A stretch of 64,000 bases of DNA from Cellvibrionales bacterium (GTDB lineage Bacteria; Pseudomonadota; Gammaproteobacteria; Pseudomonadales; UBA7239). The stretch covers positions 620,001 to 684,000 of the forward strand of contig JADJPU010000001.1 of NCBI GenBank assembly GCA_016713115.1, read 5' to 3'. Shown here one piece after another: positions 1 to 9,822 of the stretch. A program made the translations under genes and the position numbers. The stretch's first letter is position 1. Every line of letters begins with the position of its first letter. Under the pieces are notes generated by a model that was given only the letters and a program-made list of their open reading frames with translations, was not told the DNA's origin and ran no database searches.

Positions 1-830
<830 letters not shown>

Positions 831-833
831 TCA

Positions 834-1217
834 TCATCTGAGCCATCGCGCGCTCAACACCATCCCCAACAACCACGAGGCAAAATAGCCAAAAAAAACC
901 GCTGCTGGCGCAATTGACTTGTTCAACATAAACAAGCCGGAAAACATCGCTACTACCAAAACAAACTTGCCCATCTCGCCGCGCCGAAGCGAGGCCACTA
1001 CCTTTCGCATCTGACGCGCACCGGTAAAGCGAAAGGCGTAAACACCGAAATACAACCTCGGCAACACTTCTATCGTTCCACCCCAAAACAGCGCAGCAGC
1101 CCAAGCGGGCGAAACCAGCCACAACAACGCGGCCATCACTGCCAATACCACTGTTTGAACCAGAGCAATGCGATAAACGGGCGGCTTGGAAATACTGGTG
1201 TGCTGCGCTTTATTCAC
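834..1217 (-). CDS. atpI: ATP synthase subunit I (AtpI)
   Basis: AtpI is a small membrane protein that aids assembly of the c-ring. The protein is about 127 residues, starts VNKAQHTSISKPPVYRIALV and has four hydrophobic segments. A conserved basic stretch follows residue 65 (FRFTGARQMRKVVASLRRGE). I chose GTG at 1217 because GGAGG at 1228-1224 sits six bases upstream; the adjacent GTG at 1220 is too close. The longer open frame to 1691 is antisense to mnmG and is not real. It lies 24 bp upstream of atpB. A sigma70-like promoter (TTGCTC, 18-bp spacer, TATACT) is present at 1311-1282. Confidence 0.9.
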   Translation of the reverse strand: MNKAQHTSISKPPVYRIALVQTVVLAVMAALLWLVSPAWAAALFWGGTIEVLPRLYFGVYAFRFTGARQMRKVVASLRRGEMGKFVLVVAMFSGLFMLNKSIAPAAVFFGYFASWLLGMVLSARWLR

Positions 1218-1281
1218 CACACACCTCCATGAAACACGCCTCGCTGCGGCACCGTTACCAGCGACCGCGAAAGCGGCGCGC

Positions 1282-1311
1282 AGTATATAGGGCAAGCTCG
1301 CAACTGAGCAA
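1282..1311 (-). promoter_or_regulatory. Sigma70-type promoter for the atp operon
   Basis: On the minus strand, TTGCTC (1311-1306) and TATACT (1287-1282) are separated by 18 bp and followed by a GC-rich discriminator GCGCGCC. Transcription would start near 1275, about 60 bases before the atpI start. The element nearly matches the divergent mnmG promoter. Confidence 0.6.
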
Positions 1312-1409
1312 GATAGAACTGCGTCAAAACGCATCCTTTTTGTGCAAGAAAAATACAAGCACCCTATTTTGATGCGGCACCGTATGGGACTCACCCAGCA
1401 GCGGCAAAA

Positions 1410-1438
1410 TTGCTCGAAAAATAGGCAATCGCTATACT
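1410..1438 (+). promoter_or_regulatory. Sigma70-type promoter for mnmG
   Basis: TTGCTC (1410-1415) and TATACT (1433-1438) are separated by exactly 17 bp and followed by the GC-rich discriminator GCGCGCC. Predicted transcription starts near 1445, giving a leader of about 25 bases before the mnmG ATG at 1471. This supports the 1471 start over a longer upstream frame. Confidence 0.65.
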
Positions 1439-1470
1439 GCGCGCCCCCAGTGACGCACGCAGCCACTCTC

Positions 1471-3375
1471 ATGGATTTTCCCGAACGCTTTGATGTGATT
1501 GTTATCGGCGGCGGCCACGCCGGCACCGAGGCCTGTTTGGCGGCAGCGCGCATGGGCTGCCGCACCCTGCTGGTAACACACAATGTCGAAACGCTGGGGC
1601 AGATGTCTTGCAACCCCGCCATCGGCGGCATCGGCAAAAGCCATCTAGTGAAAGAAGTGGATGCACTCGGCGGTGCCATGGCACGCGCCACGGATCAGGC
1701 TGGCATTCAATTTCGCATTCTCAACTCGCGCAAAGGATCGGCTGTACGCGCCACGCGCGCGCAAGCGGATCGCGTGCTGTACAAAGCCGCGATTCGCTCG
1801 ATACTGGAAAACCAGCCCAATTTGCAGATTTTTCAGCAGGCCGTCGATGATTTGATCGTCGAAGGCGATGTCGTCAAAGGCGTGGTCACGCAGACTGGCA
1901 TCCGCTTCTTTGCCCCCTGCGTGGTGCTGACCACCGGCACTTTCCTCGGCGGCAAAATCCATATTGGTTTGGATAACCATGCCGGCGGTCGCGCAGGCGA
2001 CCCTCCATCAATAGCGCTGGCCGCGCGCTTGCGCGAACTGCCGCTGCGGGTTGATCGCCTGAAAACCGGTACGCCGCCGCGCATCGACGCACGCTCCGTC
2101 GATTTCAGCGCCATGCAGGCACAGCCTGGCGATACGCCGCTGCCGGTGATGTCGTTTATGGGCTCGGTGAGCGAACACCCGCAGCAGGTGAATTGCTACA
2201 TCACCCACACCAACGAACGCACGCACGAAATCATACGCGGCGCGTTGGATCGCTCGCCCATGTACACCGGCGTGATTGAAGGCATAGGCCCGCGCTACTG
2301 CCCGTCAATTGAAGACAAAATTCACCGCTTTGCCGACAAACTGTCGCACCAGGTGTTTATCGAGCCGGAAGGGCTGACCACGCACGAGTTGTACCCCAAC
2401 GGCATTTCCACCTCGCTGCCGTTTGATGTGCAACTGGCGCTGGTGCGCTCGATACGCGGCATGGAAAACGCCCACATCACCCGCCCTGGCTACGCCATCG
2501 AATACGACTTTTTTGATCCGCGCGATTTGCAGCACACCTTGGAAACCAAGCCCATCCAAGGCCTGTTTTTTGCCGGTCAGATCAACGGCACCACCGGCTA
2601 CGAAGAGGCGGCCGCGCAGGGCTTGCTGGCTGGCATCAACGCTGGTCTGAAAGCACAGGGCAAAGCGGGCTGGTATCCGCGCCGCGACGAAGCCTACATC
2701 GGCGTGATGATCGACGACTTGATCACCCTCGGCACACGCGAGCCCTACCGCATGTTCACCAGCCGCGCCGAGTACCGCCTGCTGCTGCGTGAAGACAACG
2801 CCGACCTGCGCCTCACCGCCAAAGGGCGTGAGCTGGGCTTGGTGGACGATGCGCGCTGGGCTCGCTTCTGCACCAAGCAGGACGGCATTGTTAGCGAGAG
2901 CGAACGCTTACGCACCACCTATATCCACCCCAACACAGCCGCCGCTGACAGCTTGGCTGACCGCCTCAGCAGCCCGCTTTTACGCGAGGCCAGCCTGATG
3001 GATTTGCTGAAACGCCCCGAATTTGGCTATGCCGACATCGCCGCGTTAAAAGGCGCGGCCGTGCAGGACGAGCAAGTGGCCGAGCAGGTGGAAATCAGCG
3101 CCAAATACGCGGGCTACATCGACCGCCAGCAGGAGGACATTGAGCGTCTACAGCGCTCCGAGGCCGTCGCCATTCCTGCAGGTTTTGACTACAGCGCCGT
3201 CAAAGGCCTGTCGCACGAAGTCACGCACAAACTCACGCAAGCGCAGCCCGCCACCATCGGGCAGGCCTCGCGCGTGCCCGGCGTTACCCCCGCCGCCATT
3301 TCGCTGCTGCTCATCAATCTGAAGAAAAAATCCACCCCTGCTGCCCCGCGTGACGATGCAAGCCTTGCTGGATAA
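1471..3375 (+). CDS. mnmG: tRNA uridine-5-carboxymethylaminomethyl modification enzyme MnmG
   Basis: MnmG is a cytoplasmic FAD enzyme that with MnmE installs the (carboxymethyl)aminomethyl group on wobble U34 of some tRNAs. The protein is 634 residues, close to the 629 of E. coli. It has the FAD-binding [17 protein letters not shown] near residue 13, [23 protein letters not shown], the LKTGTPPRI segment and [18 protein letters not shown] chose ATG at 1471 ([15 protein letters not shown]) because it fits the family N-terminus and follows a good promoter. A longer frame from 1342 is not supported. It overlaps rsmG by 26 bp, implying co-transcription. The sequence is intact. Confidence 0.97.
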   Translation: MDFPERFDVIVIGGGHAGTEACLAAARMGCRTLLVTHNVETLGQMSCNPAIGGIGKSHLVKEVDALGGAMARATDQAGIQFRILNSRKGSAVRATRAQADRVLYKAAIRSILENQPNLQIFQQAVDDLIVEGDVVKGVVTQTGIRFFAPCVVLTTGTFLGGKIHIGLDNHAGGRAGDPPSIALAARLRELPLRVDRLKTGTPPRIDARSVDFSAMQAQPGDTPLPVMSFMGSVSEHPQQVNCYITHTNERTHEIIRGALDRSPMYTGVIEGIGPRYCPSIEDKIHRFADKLSHQVFIEPEGLTTHELYPNGISTSLPFDVQLALVRSIRGMENAHITRPGYAIEYDFFDPRDLQHTLETKPIQGLFFAGQINGTTGYEEAAAQGLLAGINAGLKAQGKAGWYPRRDEAYIGVMIDDLITLGTREPYRMFTSRAEYRLLLREDNADLRLTAKGRELGLVDDARWARFCTKQDGIVSESERLRTTYIHPNTAAADSLADRLSSPLLREASLMDLLKRPEFGYADIAALKGAAVQDEQVAEQVEISAKYAGYIDRQQEDIERLQRSEAVAIPAGFDYSAVKGLSHEVTHKLTQAQPATIGQASRVPGVTPAAISLLLINLKKKSTPAAPRDDASLAG

Positions 3376-3991
3376 GGGGCTGGCGACGCTGGAGATCAAC
3401 GCCAGCGCCGAGCAGCGCGCGCAATGGCTGGCCTATGTGCAACTGCTCGCCAAGTGGAATCAGGCCTACAACCTGACCGCCGTGCGCGAGCCGCGCGAGA
3501 TGGTGAGTCGTCACTTACTGGACAGCCTCGCTGTCGCCAAGCACATCCACAGCACGCGGCTGCTGGATGTCGGTGCCGGTGCCGGTATTCCCTCTATCCC
3601 GCTGGCCATTTTGTGGCCAGAGCGCCAGCTCACGGCCTTGGACAGCAACGGCAAAAAGACGCGTTTTATGGATCAGGCGCGCATCGAGCTGGGCTTGCAG
3701 AATTTCAGCGTGGTGCAGTCGCGGGTGGAGGAGTACCAGAGCGAGCTGCCGTTTGATGGCATCCTATCCCGCGCTTACGCCTCGCTCGCCGATTTTGTAC
3801 AGTCCAGCCAGCACTTGCTGGCGGCAGGTGGCAGCTTCTGGGCGATGAAGGCGCAGCTTGATTCTGCTGAGTTGAGCGCCCTGCCAAAACCCTTTAAGGT
3901 GAGCGTCTGCCTGCGCTTGCAGGTGCCGAATTGCGACGCGGAAAGACACCTGATCCGCTGCGAACTCTCTGACGGAATAGCCACAACGTGA
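3350..3991 (+). CDS. rsmG: 16S rRNA (guanine527-N7)-methyltransferase RsmG
   Basis: RsmG methylates N7 of G527 in the 530 loop of 16S rRNA using S-adenosylmethionine; its loss gives low-level streptomycin resistance in known bacteria. The protein is 213 residues. It carries [21 protein letters not shown] near residue 40, the SAM-binding [17 protein letters not shown] and [10 protein letters not shown], all typical of the GidB family. It overlaps the 3' end of mnmG and its stop overlaps the GTG start of parA, so mnmG-rsmG-parA form a tight transcription unit. The start could be ATG 3350 or ATG 3356. The sequence is intact. Confidence 0.96.
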   Translation: MTMQALLDKGLATLEINASAEQRAQWLAYVQLLAKWNQAYNLTAVREPREMVSRHLLDSLAVAKHIHSTRLLDVGAGAGIPSIPLAILWPERQLTALDSNGKKTRFMDQARIELGLQNFSVVQSRVEEYQSELPFDGILSRAYASLADFVQSSQHLLAAGGSFWAMKAQLDSAELSALPKPFKVSVCLRLQVPNCDAERHLIRCELSDGIATT

Positions 3992-4791
3992 GCAAAATCA
4001 TTGCCATTGCCAATCAGAAAGGCGGGGTCGGCAAGACCACCACTTCTGTGAACCTCGCCGCGTCACTGGCCGCCACCAAACGCCGCGTGCTGCTGGTGGA
4101 TCTCGACCCGCAGGGCAATGCCACCATGGGCTTGGGCATCGACAAACACGAGCTGGAACACAGCGCCTACGATGTGCTGACCGACGACAGTTTTGACATA
4201 CAACGGGCGATACAAAAAAGCGAAACCTCCGGCTGCGATTTACTGCCTTCCAACAGCGATTTAACCGCCGCCAAAGTGGAAATGCTCAGCTTGATGATGA
4301 AAGAGCAGCGCCTGAAACATCAGCTCAAAAAAGTGCGCAGCAATTACGATTATATTTTGATCGACTGCCCACCCGCGCTGAATATTTTGACCGTGAATGC
4401 GCTCGCTACCGCCGACAGCGTGCTGATTACCATGCAGTGCGAGTACTACGCACTGGAAGGTTTGTCGGATTTGTTGTCGTCAATCGAACAAATTAAATCC
4501 GTCGTCAATCCGCAACTGGAAGTGGAAGGTATTTTGCGCACCATGTATGACCCGCGCATCAGTTTGACGACCGAAGTTTCCAACCAACTCGCTGAACATT
4601 TTGGCGACAAACTGTATCGCAGCGTGATCCCGCGCAATATCAAATTGGCGGAAGCACCGAGCTACGGTTTGCCCGTGCTGCACTACGATCGTCAATCCAA
4701 AGGCGCATTGGCGTACTTGGCATTAACGGGCGAAATTTTGCGTCGCCACGGCGCAACCACCAATGTTCCCGAAGTTGCCAACGCCAGCTGA
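3988..4791 (+). CDS. parA: Chromosome partitioning ATPase ParA (Soj)
   Basis: ParA is a Walker-type ATPase that binds DNA nonspecifically and works with ParB-parS to segregate replicated origins. The protein is 267 residues. It starts [20 protein letters not shown] with a deviant Walker A lysine, followed by LLVDLDPQGNATMGLG and the Walker B-like YILIDCPPALNILTVNAL. GTG at 3988 overlaps the rsmG stop (GTGA), which fits translational coupling. There are 26 bp between its stop and the parB start at 4818. The gene has no frame defects, in contrast with parB immediately downstream. Confidence 0.96.
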   Translation: MSKIIAIANQKGGVGKTTTSVNLAASLAATKRRVLLVDLDPQGNATMGLGIDKHELEHSAYDVLTDDSFDIQRAIQKSETSGCDLLPSNSDLTAAKVEMLSLMMKEQRLKHQLKKVRSNYDYILIDCPPALNILTVNALATADSVLITMQCEYYALEGLSDLLSSIEQIKSVVNPQLEVEGILRTMYDPRISLTTEVSNQLAEHFGDKLYRSVIPRNIKLAEAPSYGLPVLHYDRQSKGALAYLALTGEILRRHGATTNVPEVANAS

Positions 4792-4817
4792 ACCACTAAA
4801 CAAACACGAAGATCACC

Positions 4818-5775
4818 ATGAACGCAAAAAGAAAAATTAGGCAAAAGGATTGGATGCACTGCTGGGCAGTGTGCTGAAAAAAACACAACCTGAAGAACAC
4901 ACCTCCACAGAAGCCATCGCCGCCGCCATTGCCGCTGCGCCGACGATTGCCATGGCCGACAAAACACCGAAAGACGGTCAATTGGTAAAACTGCCGGTGG
5001 AATGGTTACAGCGCGGCAAATACCAACCGCGCCGCGACATCGATCAAGAAGCGCTGCAAGAACTCGCCAACTCCATCAAAGCGCAGGGTGTGATGCAACC
5101 GATTGTGGTGCGCCCTGTCTCCAACGCCGAAAAGCCTGCCGCGCGTTATGAAATTATTGCGGGCGAACGCCGCTGGCGCGCCACGCAACTCGCCGGACTG
5201 GACACCATTCTGCGGCGGTGCGCGAAGTGGGCGACGATGCCGCTATCGCCATGGCACTGATTGAAAATATTCAGCGCGAAAACTTAAACCCCATCGAAGA
5301 AGCAGTCGCACTGCAACGCTTGAAAGATCAATTTGAGTTGACGCATCAAGAAGTGGCGGATGCGGTGGGCAAATCGCGCGTCACCGTCACCAATTTATTG
5401 CGTTTGATGTCACTCACCGATGAAGTGCGCCGCATGTTAGAGCGCGGCGATTTGGAAATGGGTCACGCGCGCGCCCTGCTCGGCCTCGCGGAAAATGCGC
5501 AGCGCGATGCGGCAAAAGCGTGGCGGATAAAGGTTTGTCTGTGCGCCAAACCGAAGCCTTTGGTGCGCAACATCCAGCAGCAACCTGAAGCCAATAAAGC
5601 GAGCAAAAACGTCGAGCCCGAACCTCAACCCGGATATTCGCCGCTTACAAAACCGATTTATCGGAAAAATCGGCGTGCGGTGCAAGTGCTGCACAGCAAC
5701 AAAGGCAGCGGCAAACTGGTGTTGCGCTACAATAGTTTTGATGAGTTGGACGGCATACTCGCGCACATACGCTAA
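4818..5775 (+). CDS. parB: Chromosome partitioning protein ParB (multiple frameshifts)
   Basis: ParB binds parS sites and spreads on DNA as a CTP-dependent clamp, and it is the partner of ParA. The residues follow the family throughout: N-terminal [11 protein letters not shown], the core [14 protein letters not shown], then [17 protein letters not shown], the HTH segment [21 protein letters not shown] and GHARALLGL, ending [19 protein letters not shown]. Several single-base indels split it. There are extra A residues near 4835 and 4845, a missing C near 5212, a missing G near 5520 compensated by an extra T near 5563, and four more between 5618 and 5685. Indels with preserved residues suggest consensus error rather than decay; a recent pseudogene cannot be excluded. 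Confidence 0.85.
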
Positions 5776-6132
5776 TGCCCATGAATGCAACTCACCCACT
5801 GTGGTTTTTTGTCGGGTTAGTGCTGAGCAATGTTTTTATGACATTTGCTTGGTATGCACACCTAAAAATATGAGTGAAAACCGTGGTTGATCGCCGCCTT
5901 AGCCAGTTGGCTCATCGCGCTATTTGAATATTTATTGCAAGTGCCAGCCAATCGCGTGGGCTACCAACATTTTTCTGTGAGCCAACTTAAAATTTATCAA
6001 GAGGCCATCGCACTCACCGTATTCGTTCCTTCGCGCTGTTTTACATGAAAGAAAAATGAGCTGGCACTATGCTGCAGCGGCACTGTGCGTCATGGCAGCC
6101 GTTTTTTTATTACACGCGCACCCAGTCGTTAG
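5775..6132 (+). CDS. DMT-superfamily small membrane protein, DUF486 family (frameshifted)
   Basis: This is a small four-helix membrane protein of the DUF486 family, of unknown substrate and about 115 residues. The start is [20 protein letters not shown] at ATG 5775, overlapping the parB stop. After shifts near 5867 and 5885 the protein continues as LIAALASWLIALFEYLLQVP and ANRVGYQHFSVSQLKIYQEA. The block from ANR to IYQE is the family hallmark. Further shifts near 6033 and 6105 restore a TAG stop at 6130-6132. Overlap with parB suggests coupled translation, though function is unlikely to be shared. Confidence 0.7.
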
Positions 6133-6168
6133 CATTACCCACACATCACCCCTACAATAGCCGCCTTT

Positions 6169-6244
6169 CCGCCCGTAGCTCAGCTGGATAGAGCGCTGTT
6201 CTCCGGAGGCAGAGGTCTGGGGTTCGAATCCTTCTGGCGGGCCA
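6169..6244 (+). tRNA. tRNA-Arg (anticodon CCG)
   Basis: A cloverleaf starts at CCGCCCG (6169-6175). The D arm is AGCTCAGCTGGATAGAGC, the anticodon loop is CTCCGGA (anticodon CCG), the T loop is TTCGAAT, and CCA is encoded at 6242-6244. It closely resembles gammaproteobacterial tRNA-Arg(CCG). The 3' acceptor strand reads CTGGCGG, so one acceptor pair is mismatched and the T stem is one base short. Given the indel-rich surroundings this is probably sequence error. Confidence 0.88.
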
Positions 6245-6360
6245 TCTTCGATGTCCCTTCCTCGCGATTTCCAGCCACATAGCTGCGCAGTTGTGGCGTT
6301 TCACCCGCGCAAAGCATGTGCTTTGCTAGCGCTCGTTTCACTTTCTTCGGGCGGGCCATT
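6245..6360. other. Structured spacer with second copy of the tRNA-Arg 3' end
   Basis: This 116-base spacer contains a perfect hairpin CAAAGCA-TG-TGCTTTG near 6310-6325 and an imperfect one built on CCACA...TGTGG near 6272-6294. CGGGCGGGCCA occurs at 6348-6358 and is the exact complement of the tRNA-Arg 5' acceptor strand CCGCCCG plus GCCA. No gene is recognised, and antisense open frames here are probably spurious. Confidence 0.4.
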
Positions 6361-7166
6361 AACTTTGGTGTAGTTTTAATCGTCGCCAGTTGTTTACCCA
6401 ACGCTTTATCCACCAAGCGCGGCAATACAGCATTGATGCGCGCGAACAACGATTCGGGCCAACCTACAACATATTGGTACGGCGCACCTTTGATAAAAAC
6501 AGACACCGCTTGCTGGGCAACAGCGTTTCGAGCATCCATAACATTGCCCAATTTTGATTCAGCGCCACCACATGTTCAGGGTTGAGCGTCGTATTCGTGG
6601 CGCGCGGTGGAAAATGACAAAACACGCGTATCCGTCCGCGCCAACTCACGCCGCAACGCTTCACTAAAACCGCGCAAACCAAATTTACTTGCACAATAAG
6701 CCGTACACCCAGGGTAAACCAATATTGCCGAAGGTAGACCCAATATTAAAAATACGCGCACACTTTTCTTTTCTCAGCGCCGGTAACAACGCACGCACCA
6801 ATAAATGGGCACGACTAAATTCAGGTGCAGTTGTGATTGCAACAGCGCTTCTGTTTGATCTTCCAACCACGCGAAGTGATTAACTCCCGCATTGTGGACC
6901 AAGCCGTACAAACCGCCAGGCAGCGCCAAACAAACTTCCACCACGCGCCGTCTATCATCCGGCACCAACAAATCCGCCACCAGCACTTGCGAGAACCGCC
7001 ATGCGCTGCGATACGCGCCTGCACTTTTTCCAGCATTGACGCATCGCGCCCAACCAGCAAAAACAGCGCACCCTGTCGCGCCATCTCTTCAGCAACAGCA
7101 CTGCCAATACCGCCGCTAGCACCGGTAACTAAAATTTTTTTCCTTGCAAGGTTTCACACAAAACAC
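6361..7166 (-). CDS. Short-chain dehydrogenase/reductase (frameshifted), last gene of the HDO operon
   Basis: This is an NAD(P)-dependent SDR oxidoreductase. It has the cofactor motif KILVTGASGGIGSAVAEEMA at the N-terminus, LVHNAG near residue 85, IFNIGSTFGNIGLPW with the catalytic serine near 135, and YCASKFGLRGFSEALRREL with the YxxxK pair. The C-terminal part reads GWPESLFARINAVLPRLVDK. At least five single-base shifts interrupt it (about 6990, 6810, 6720, 6610 and 6545). The start near 7166 is blurred by a seven-A run and the stop near 6361 is approximate. It directly follows the oxidase gene, so it probably acts in the same pathway; its substrate is unknown. Confidence 0.8.
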
Positions 7167-7171
7167 TCTCT

Positions 7172-7815
7172 TTATTTAATGACGCGAAACATGTCGGCGT
7201 ACAATCGAAAAATAATTTTTGCCACATGAATAATGTCATCTTGATCTCTCTTGTCATCAATTTTATTCACGACACTTTCGAAAAATCAATATGCTCAATA
7301 TCCAATGAACCGTGAGAATACAAATAGCTAAATGCTTTTTTGGTAGTTGCAATGCCAATCGAATTTTATCTGCCGCCTGAGTGGCTACATTCACGCTGGT
7401 TCCTTCCAGCACAAAACCATCCCCAAAACCGACAGGATTGCGCCGGATACAAAATCCCAAATAAAACTTATCATCAACTCTACGGGCAGCGATGGCACGG
7501 CATGGCGCACAATTTCAGCATCACTGCCGCATTGTGCAATGTCGCTCAATATCCATTCCTGATACCCCACTTCTTCTTCGATGTAATGTGCCATTTTTCG
7601 CGCAACCACTCCTTGTTCTCCGGCAGCCTAGCGCCCACCGCCATCAACAAGGGCAGCGTGTGCTTCACATGGTGATACGCCTGTCCAAGAAACGCGACAT
7701 ATTCATCACGCGTAATTTCACCCTGCAGGCCGCAGTATTGAGCGGCGAACTGAGCAAATACCTCTTTCCTGCACCGTTTCCGCTGCAAACGCAGATAAAT
7801 ACCAGCGGCGTTCAT
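7172..7815 (-). CDS. Heme-oxygenase-like / TenA-like iron oxidase (HDO family; frameshifted)
   Basis: This is an all-helical protein of about 210 residues in the TenA/heme-oxygenase-like fold group, which includes non-heme iron and diiron oxidases that act on fatty acids and amino acids. Visible signatures are QAYHHVKHTLPLL near residue 50, HYIEEEVGYQEWILSDI near 85, and HGSLDIEHIDFFESV near 175. Their Glu/His/Asp spacing fits metal ligands, although one expected His reads as Tyr. ATG at 7815 has GGAGG upstream and overlaps the ligase stop (ATGA). Shifts fall near 7596, 7465, 7430, 7335 and 7283. The family assignment is inference from motifs; the substrate is unknown but an acyl chain is plausible from the adjacent ligase. 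Confidence 0.75.
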
Positions 7816-9014
7816 ATGCCTATCCTCCGTGGATGCATAAAACCGTCGATGTTCGATTTGAAATGCAGCGCAATGTCATCGCGCTTATTGCGCCCATTAG
7901 CGGTTGCCAAACCATTGCTTGCGGTAAAGGTTCGGCCGCACGCAGCTAGTGTCGCACCGCGCATAATCTGGCAATGCGGCATTTGCGGCGTTCACCGCTT
8001 GTTGTAACGCAGTATCCGCCAAACTGGGCGCAAACAGCACGGCCACCAAGAACGGTTTTGCCTCGCCAAAAACAGCAGCCTGTAAAACACCCGCCTGTCC
8101 CAGTAATTCACTTTCCACCCATTCGGCTGATATTTCTGAAACTGTTGACGATCAGGTTTTTGCGACGACCGATAATCGCAACAAAACCTTCATCGTCGAT
8201 ACGGGCGAGATCCCCGTCGGCAACCACGAATCGTGCGGCTTATCTTCTTGATCGAGATAGCCTAAAAAAATGACTGCCCGCCACTTCGAGCTCACTCGCG
8301 GCATTGAGTCGCACCGCCAGCATGCGGCAAAGGCTTGCCCACGGTTCCCACTTTGTCCGCGCCGCTATGGTTAACGCACACCACGGAACCGCACCCCGAC
8401 AAACCGTAGCCTTCGTACACGGGCAGCTCTTTGCCGACGCCGCGCGCAGTAATCCGAGCGCAACGCGCGCACCACCCACCGCCACCAACTTCAATGCACT
8501 CACATCAAACGCACTTAAAATTGGCAACACGGCTTTGAGCATCTGCGGCAGGAGAATAACGCTCTCCGCCCGCTGCTCCATCTCACACAGCGCAAAAATA
8601 CGGACGCATCCCATGTGCTTGATCCACCCCAAATCTACGGCTGCCAGCGGCGGTGTGACACAAGTGACGCCCGCCATCACAGCGGCATACACACCAGCCA
8701 CATTCTCCAGCAGCACGGGTAGCGGCAGCGCGAATAAATGCCGTTTTACGCCTGCGGCTGACAGTAATCTGGCAATCGACGTTGCCACCGCCTCCTGAGC
8801 AGCCTGCGACAGACACACACCTTTGGGATGGCCTGTTGAAAAAATGTGGCAGCGGCACACAAACGCGCCCACTTTCTTGACAGGAAAAATCCGCGCTCAA
8901 CCACGCCGCGCTATTTTCAGCGCACAAAGCCACAGCGCCGCTGCCTTCCTGCAAGGCATTTACCAGTGAAGCCTGCGCGCCTCGCTGCTCAAGCCACTGC
9001 CGGTAAATTGTCAT
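7812..9014 (-). CDS. AMP-binding acyl-CoA ligase (frameshifted)
   Basis: This is an adenylate-forming enzyme expected to activate a carboxylate, probably a fatty acid, with ATP. It begins MTIYRQWLEQRGAQASLVNA at ATG 9014. The phosphate-binding loop reads STGHPKGVCLSQ near residue 150. A C-terminal lid motif appears as TGDLARIDDEGF...IIGRRKNLIV once frames are joined (about 8220-8130). The end is FKSNIDGFMHPRRIGI with TGA at 7814-7812. Several indels occur, including near 8870, 8560, 8450, 8350, 8255 and 7950. Stop/start overlaps join it to the upstream hemolysin-family gene and to the downstream oxidase, giving strong evidence for one translationally coupled operon. Confidence 0.8.
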
Positions 9015-9628
9015 ACACACCCGCCAATGCCTGTACGCAAGCAGCAGCCAATGTTGGTCGGCACAAATAGTGACAGGTGCGCGGCAGGCAGAGAAATAGC
9101 AATCACAACCGTCTCTTGCGGTAATAGCTGCCCCACGCAAACGCGCCGCACCCAAACGCTTCTGGTGTTGCGCGCGCAATAACCTGAAAAGGAATTCCCA
9201 CCCGCCGCAAAGCGTTGCGCACGGCCGGCGTGGTGTTGCACACACCCACGCATAACCGTGTCGATAAATCAGCTCCCTCAGCAGCGGGAAACAGTGTTCG
9301 CGTTACGCCAGGGATCTGTCCGGCAAGATTGCTGATTTCAACACCGTTGCGCGCGCCACCGGCACGCTGACATGCTGCGCAATTTCTGTTTCAATCGCGC
9401 TGATCCAAATATTGTTCGATAAACAATTTCTCATCGCCTGCTGCGCAACCCCGCCACACCGACAAGCTCAGTGTGATGATACAAACCTAATAGCCACGGC
9501 ATAAATGTTTTCACACACGCACCGTAACGTTGCAAAAACTCGCTGGCGACAAACGCTCCATCGCCAGCCGTTCAGCGCCATCCTCACCAGCCATCACCAC
9601 CGAGGGGATGTCGCCAGCGCCAATACAT
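9011..9628 (-). CDS. Thermostable hemolysin family protein (T_hemolysin domain; frameshifted)
   Basis: The protein is about 205 residues, the usual size of the family. Rejoined frames read GAERLAMERFVASEFLQRYG, then FMPWLLGLYHHTELVGVAGL, LFIEQYLDQR, a segment for EIGNLAGQIPGVTR and LCVGVCNT, ending PQETVVIAISLPAAHLSLFV. The layout (quality-of-contact helix, VGVAG strand, EQYLD, conserved NLA and R) recalls GNAT/LuxI-type acyltransferases more than a pore former; that is my inference. The stop overlaps the ligase ATG. ATG 9628 is a best guess: coding-like sequence extends upstream to about 9735, and indels blur the start. At least five shifts occur. Confidence 0.7.
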
Positions 9629-9822
9629 CACTTCCCAAACGCAGCGCACTTTCCACAGGATCACCTGCAACATCAACCACCACAACAGATTCAGTATCTG
9701 CTTTGCAGCGTGAAGAAAATGTGAACTTTGCGTCTAAGTACGCTTGTTTCTGATGCTTTTCACAATTTTCGGCTCAGACCGCTGCTATGCTGACCTTGAG
9801 CCAATAGCGAGCGGCTACCACC

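Noticed and set aside
1218..1470. Possible replication origin upstream of mnmG
   Set aside because: The gap is only about 250 bases, is filled by two promoters and shows no cluster of TTATCCACA-type DnaA boxes or an AT-rich unwinding region.
834..1691. Long minus-strand open frame extending atpI across the mnmG start
   Set aside because: The extra N-terminal part is antisense to conserved mnmG codons; GTG 1217 with GGAGG explains atpI.
6180..6551. 123-residue minus-strand protein covering the tRNA-Arg
   Set aside because: Its C-terminal third is the reverse complement of the tRNA and spacer; only the N-terminal part belongs to the SDR gene.
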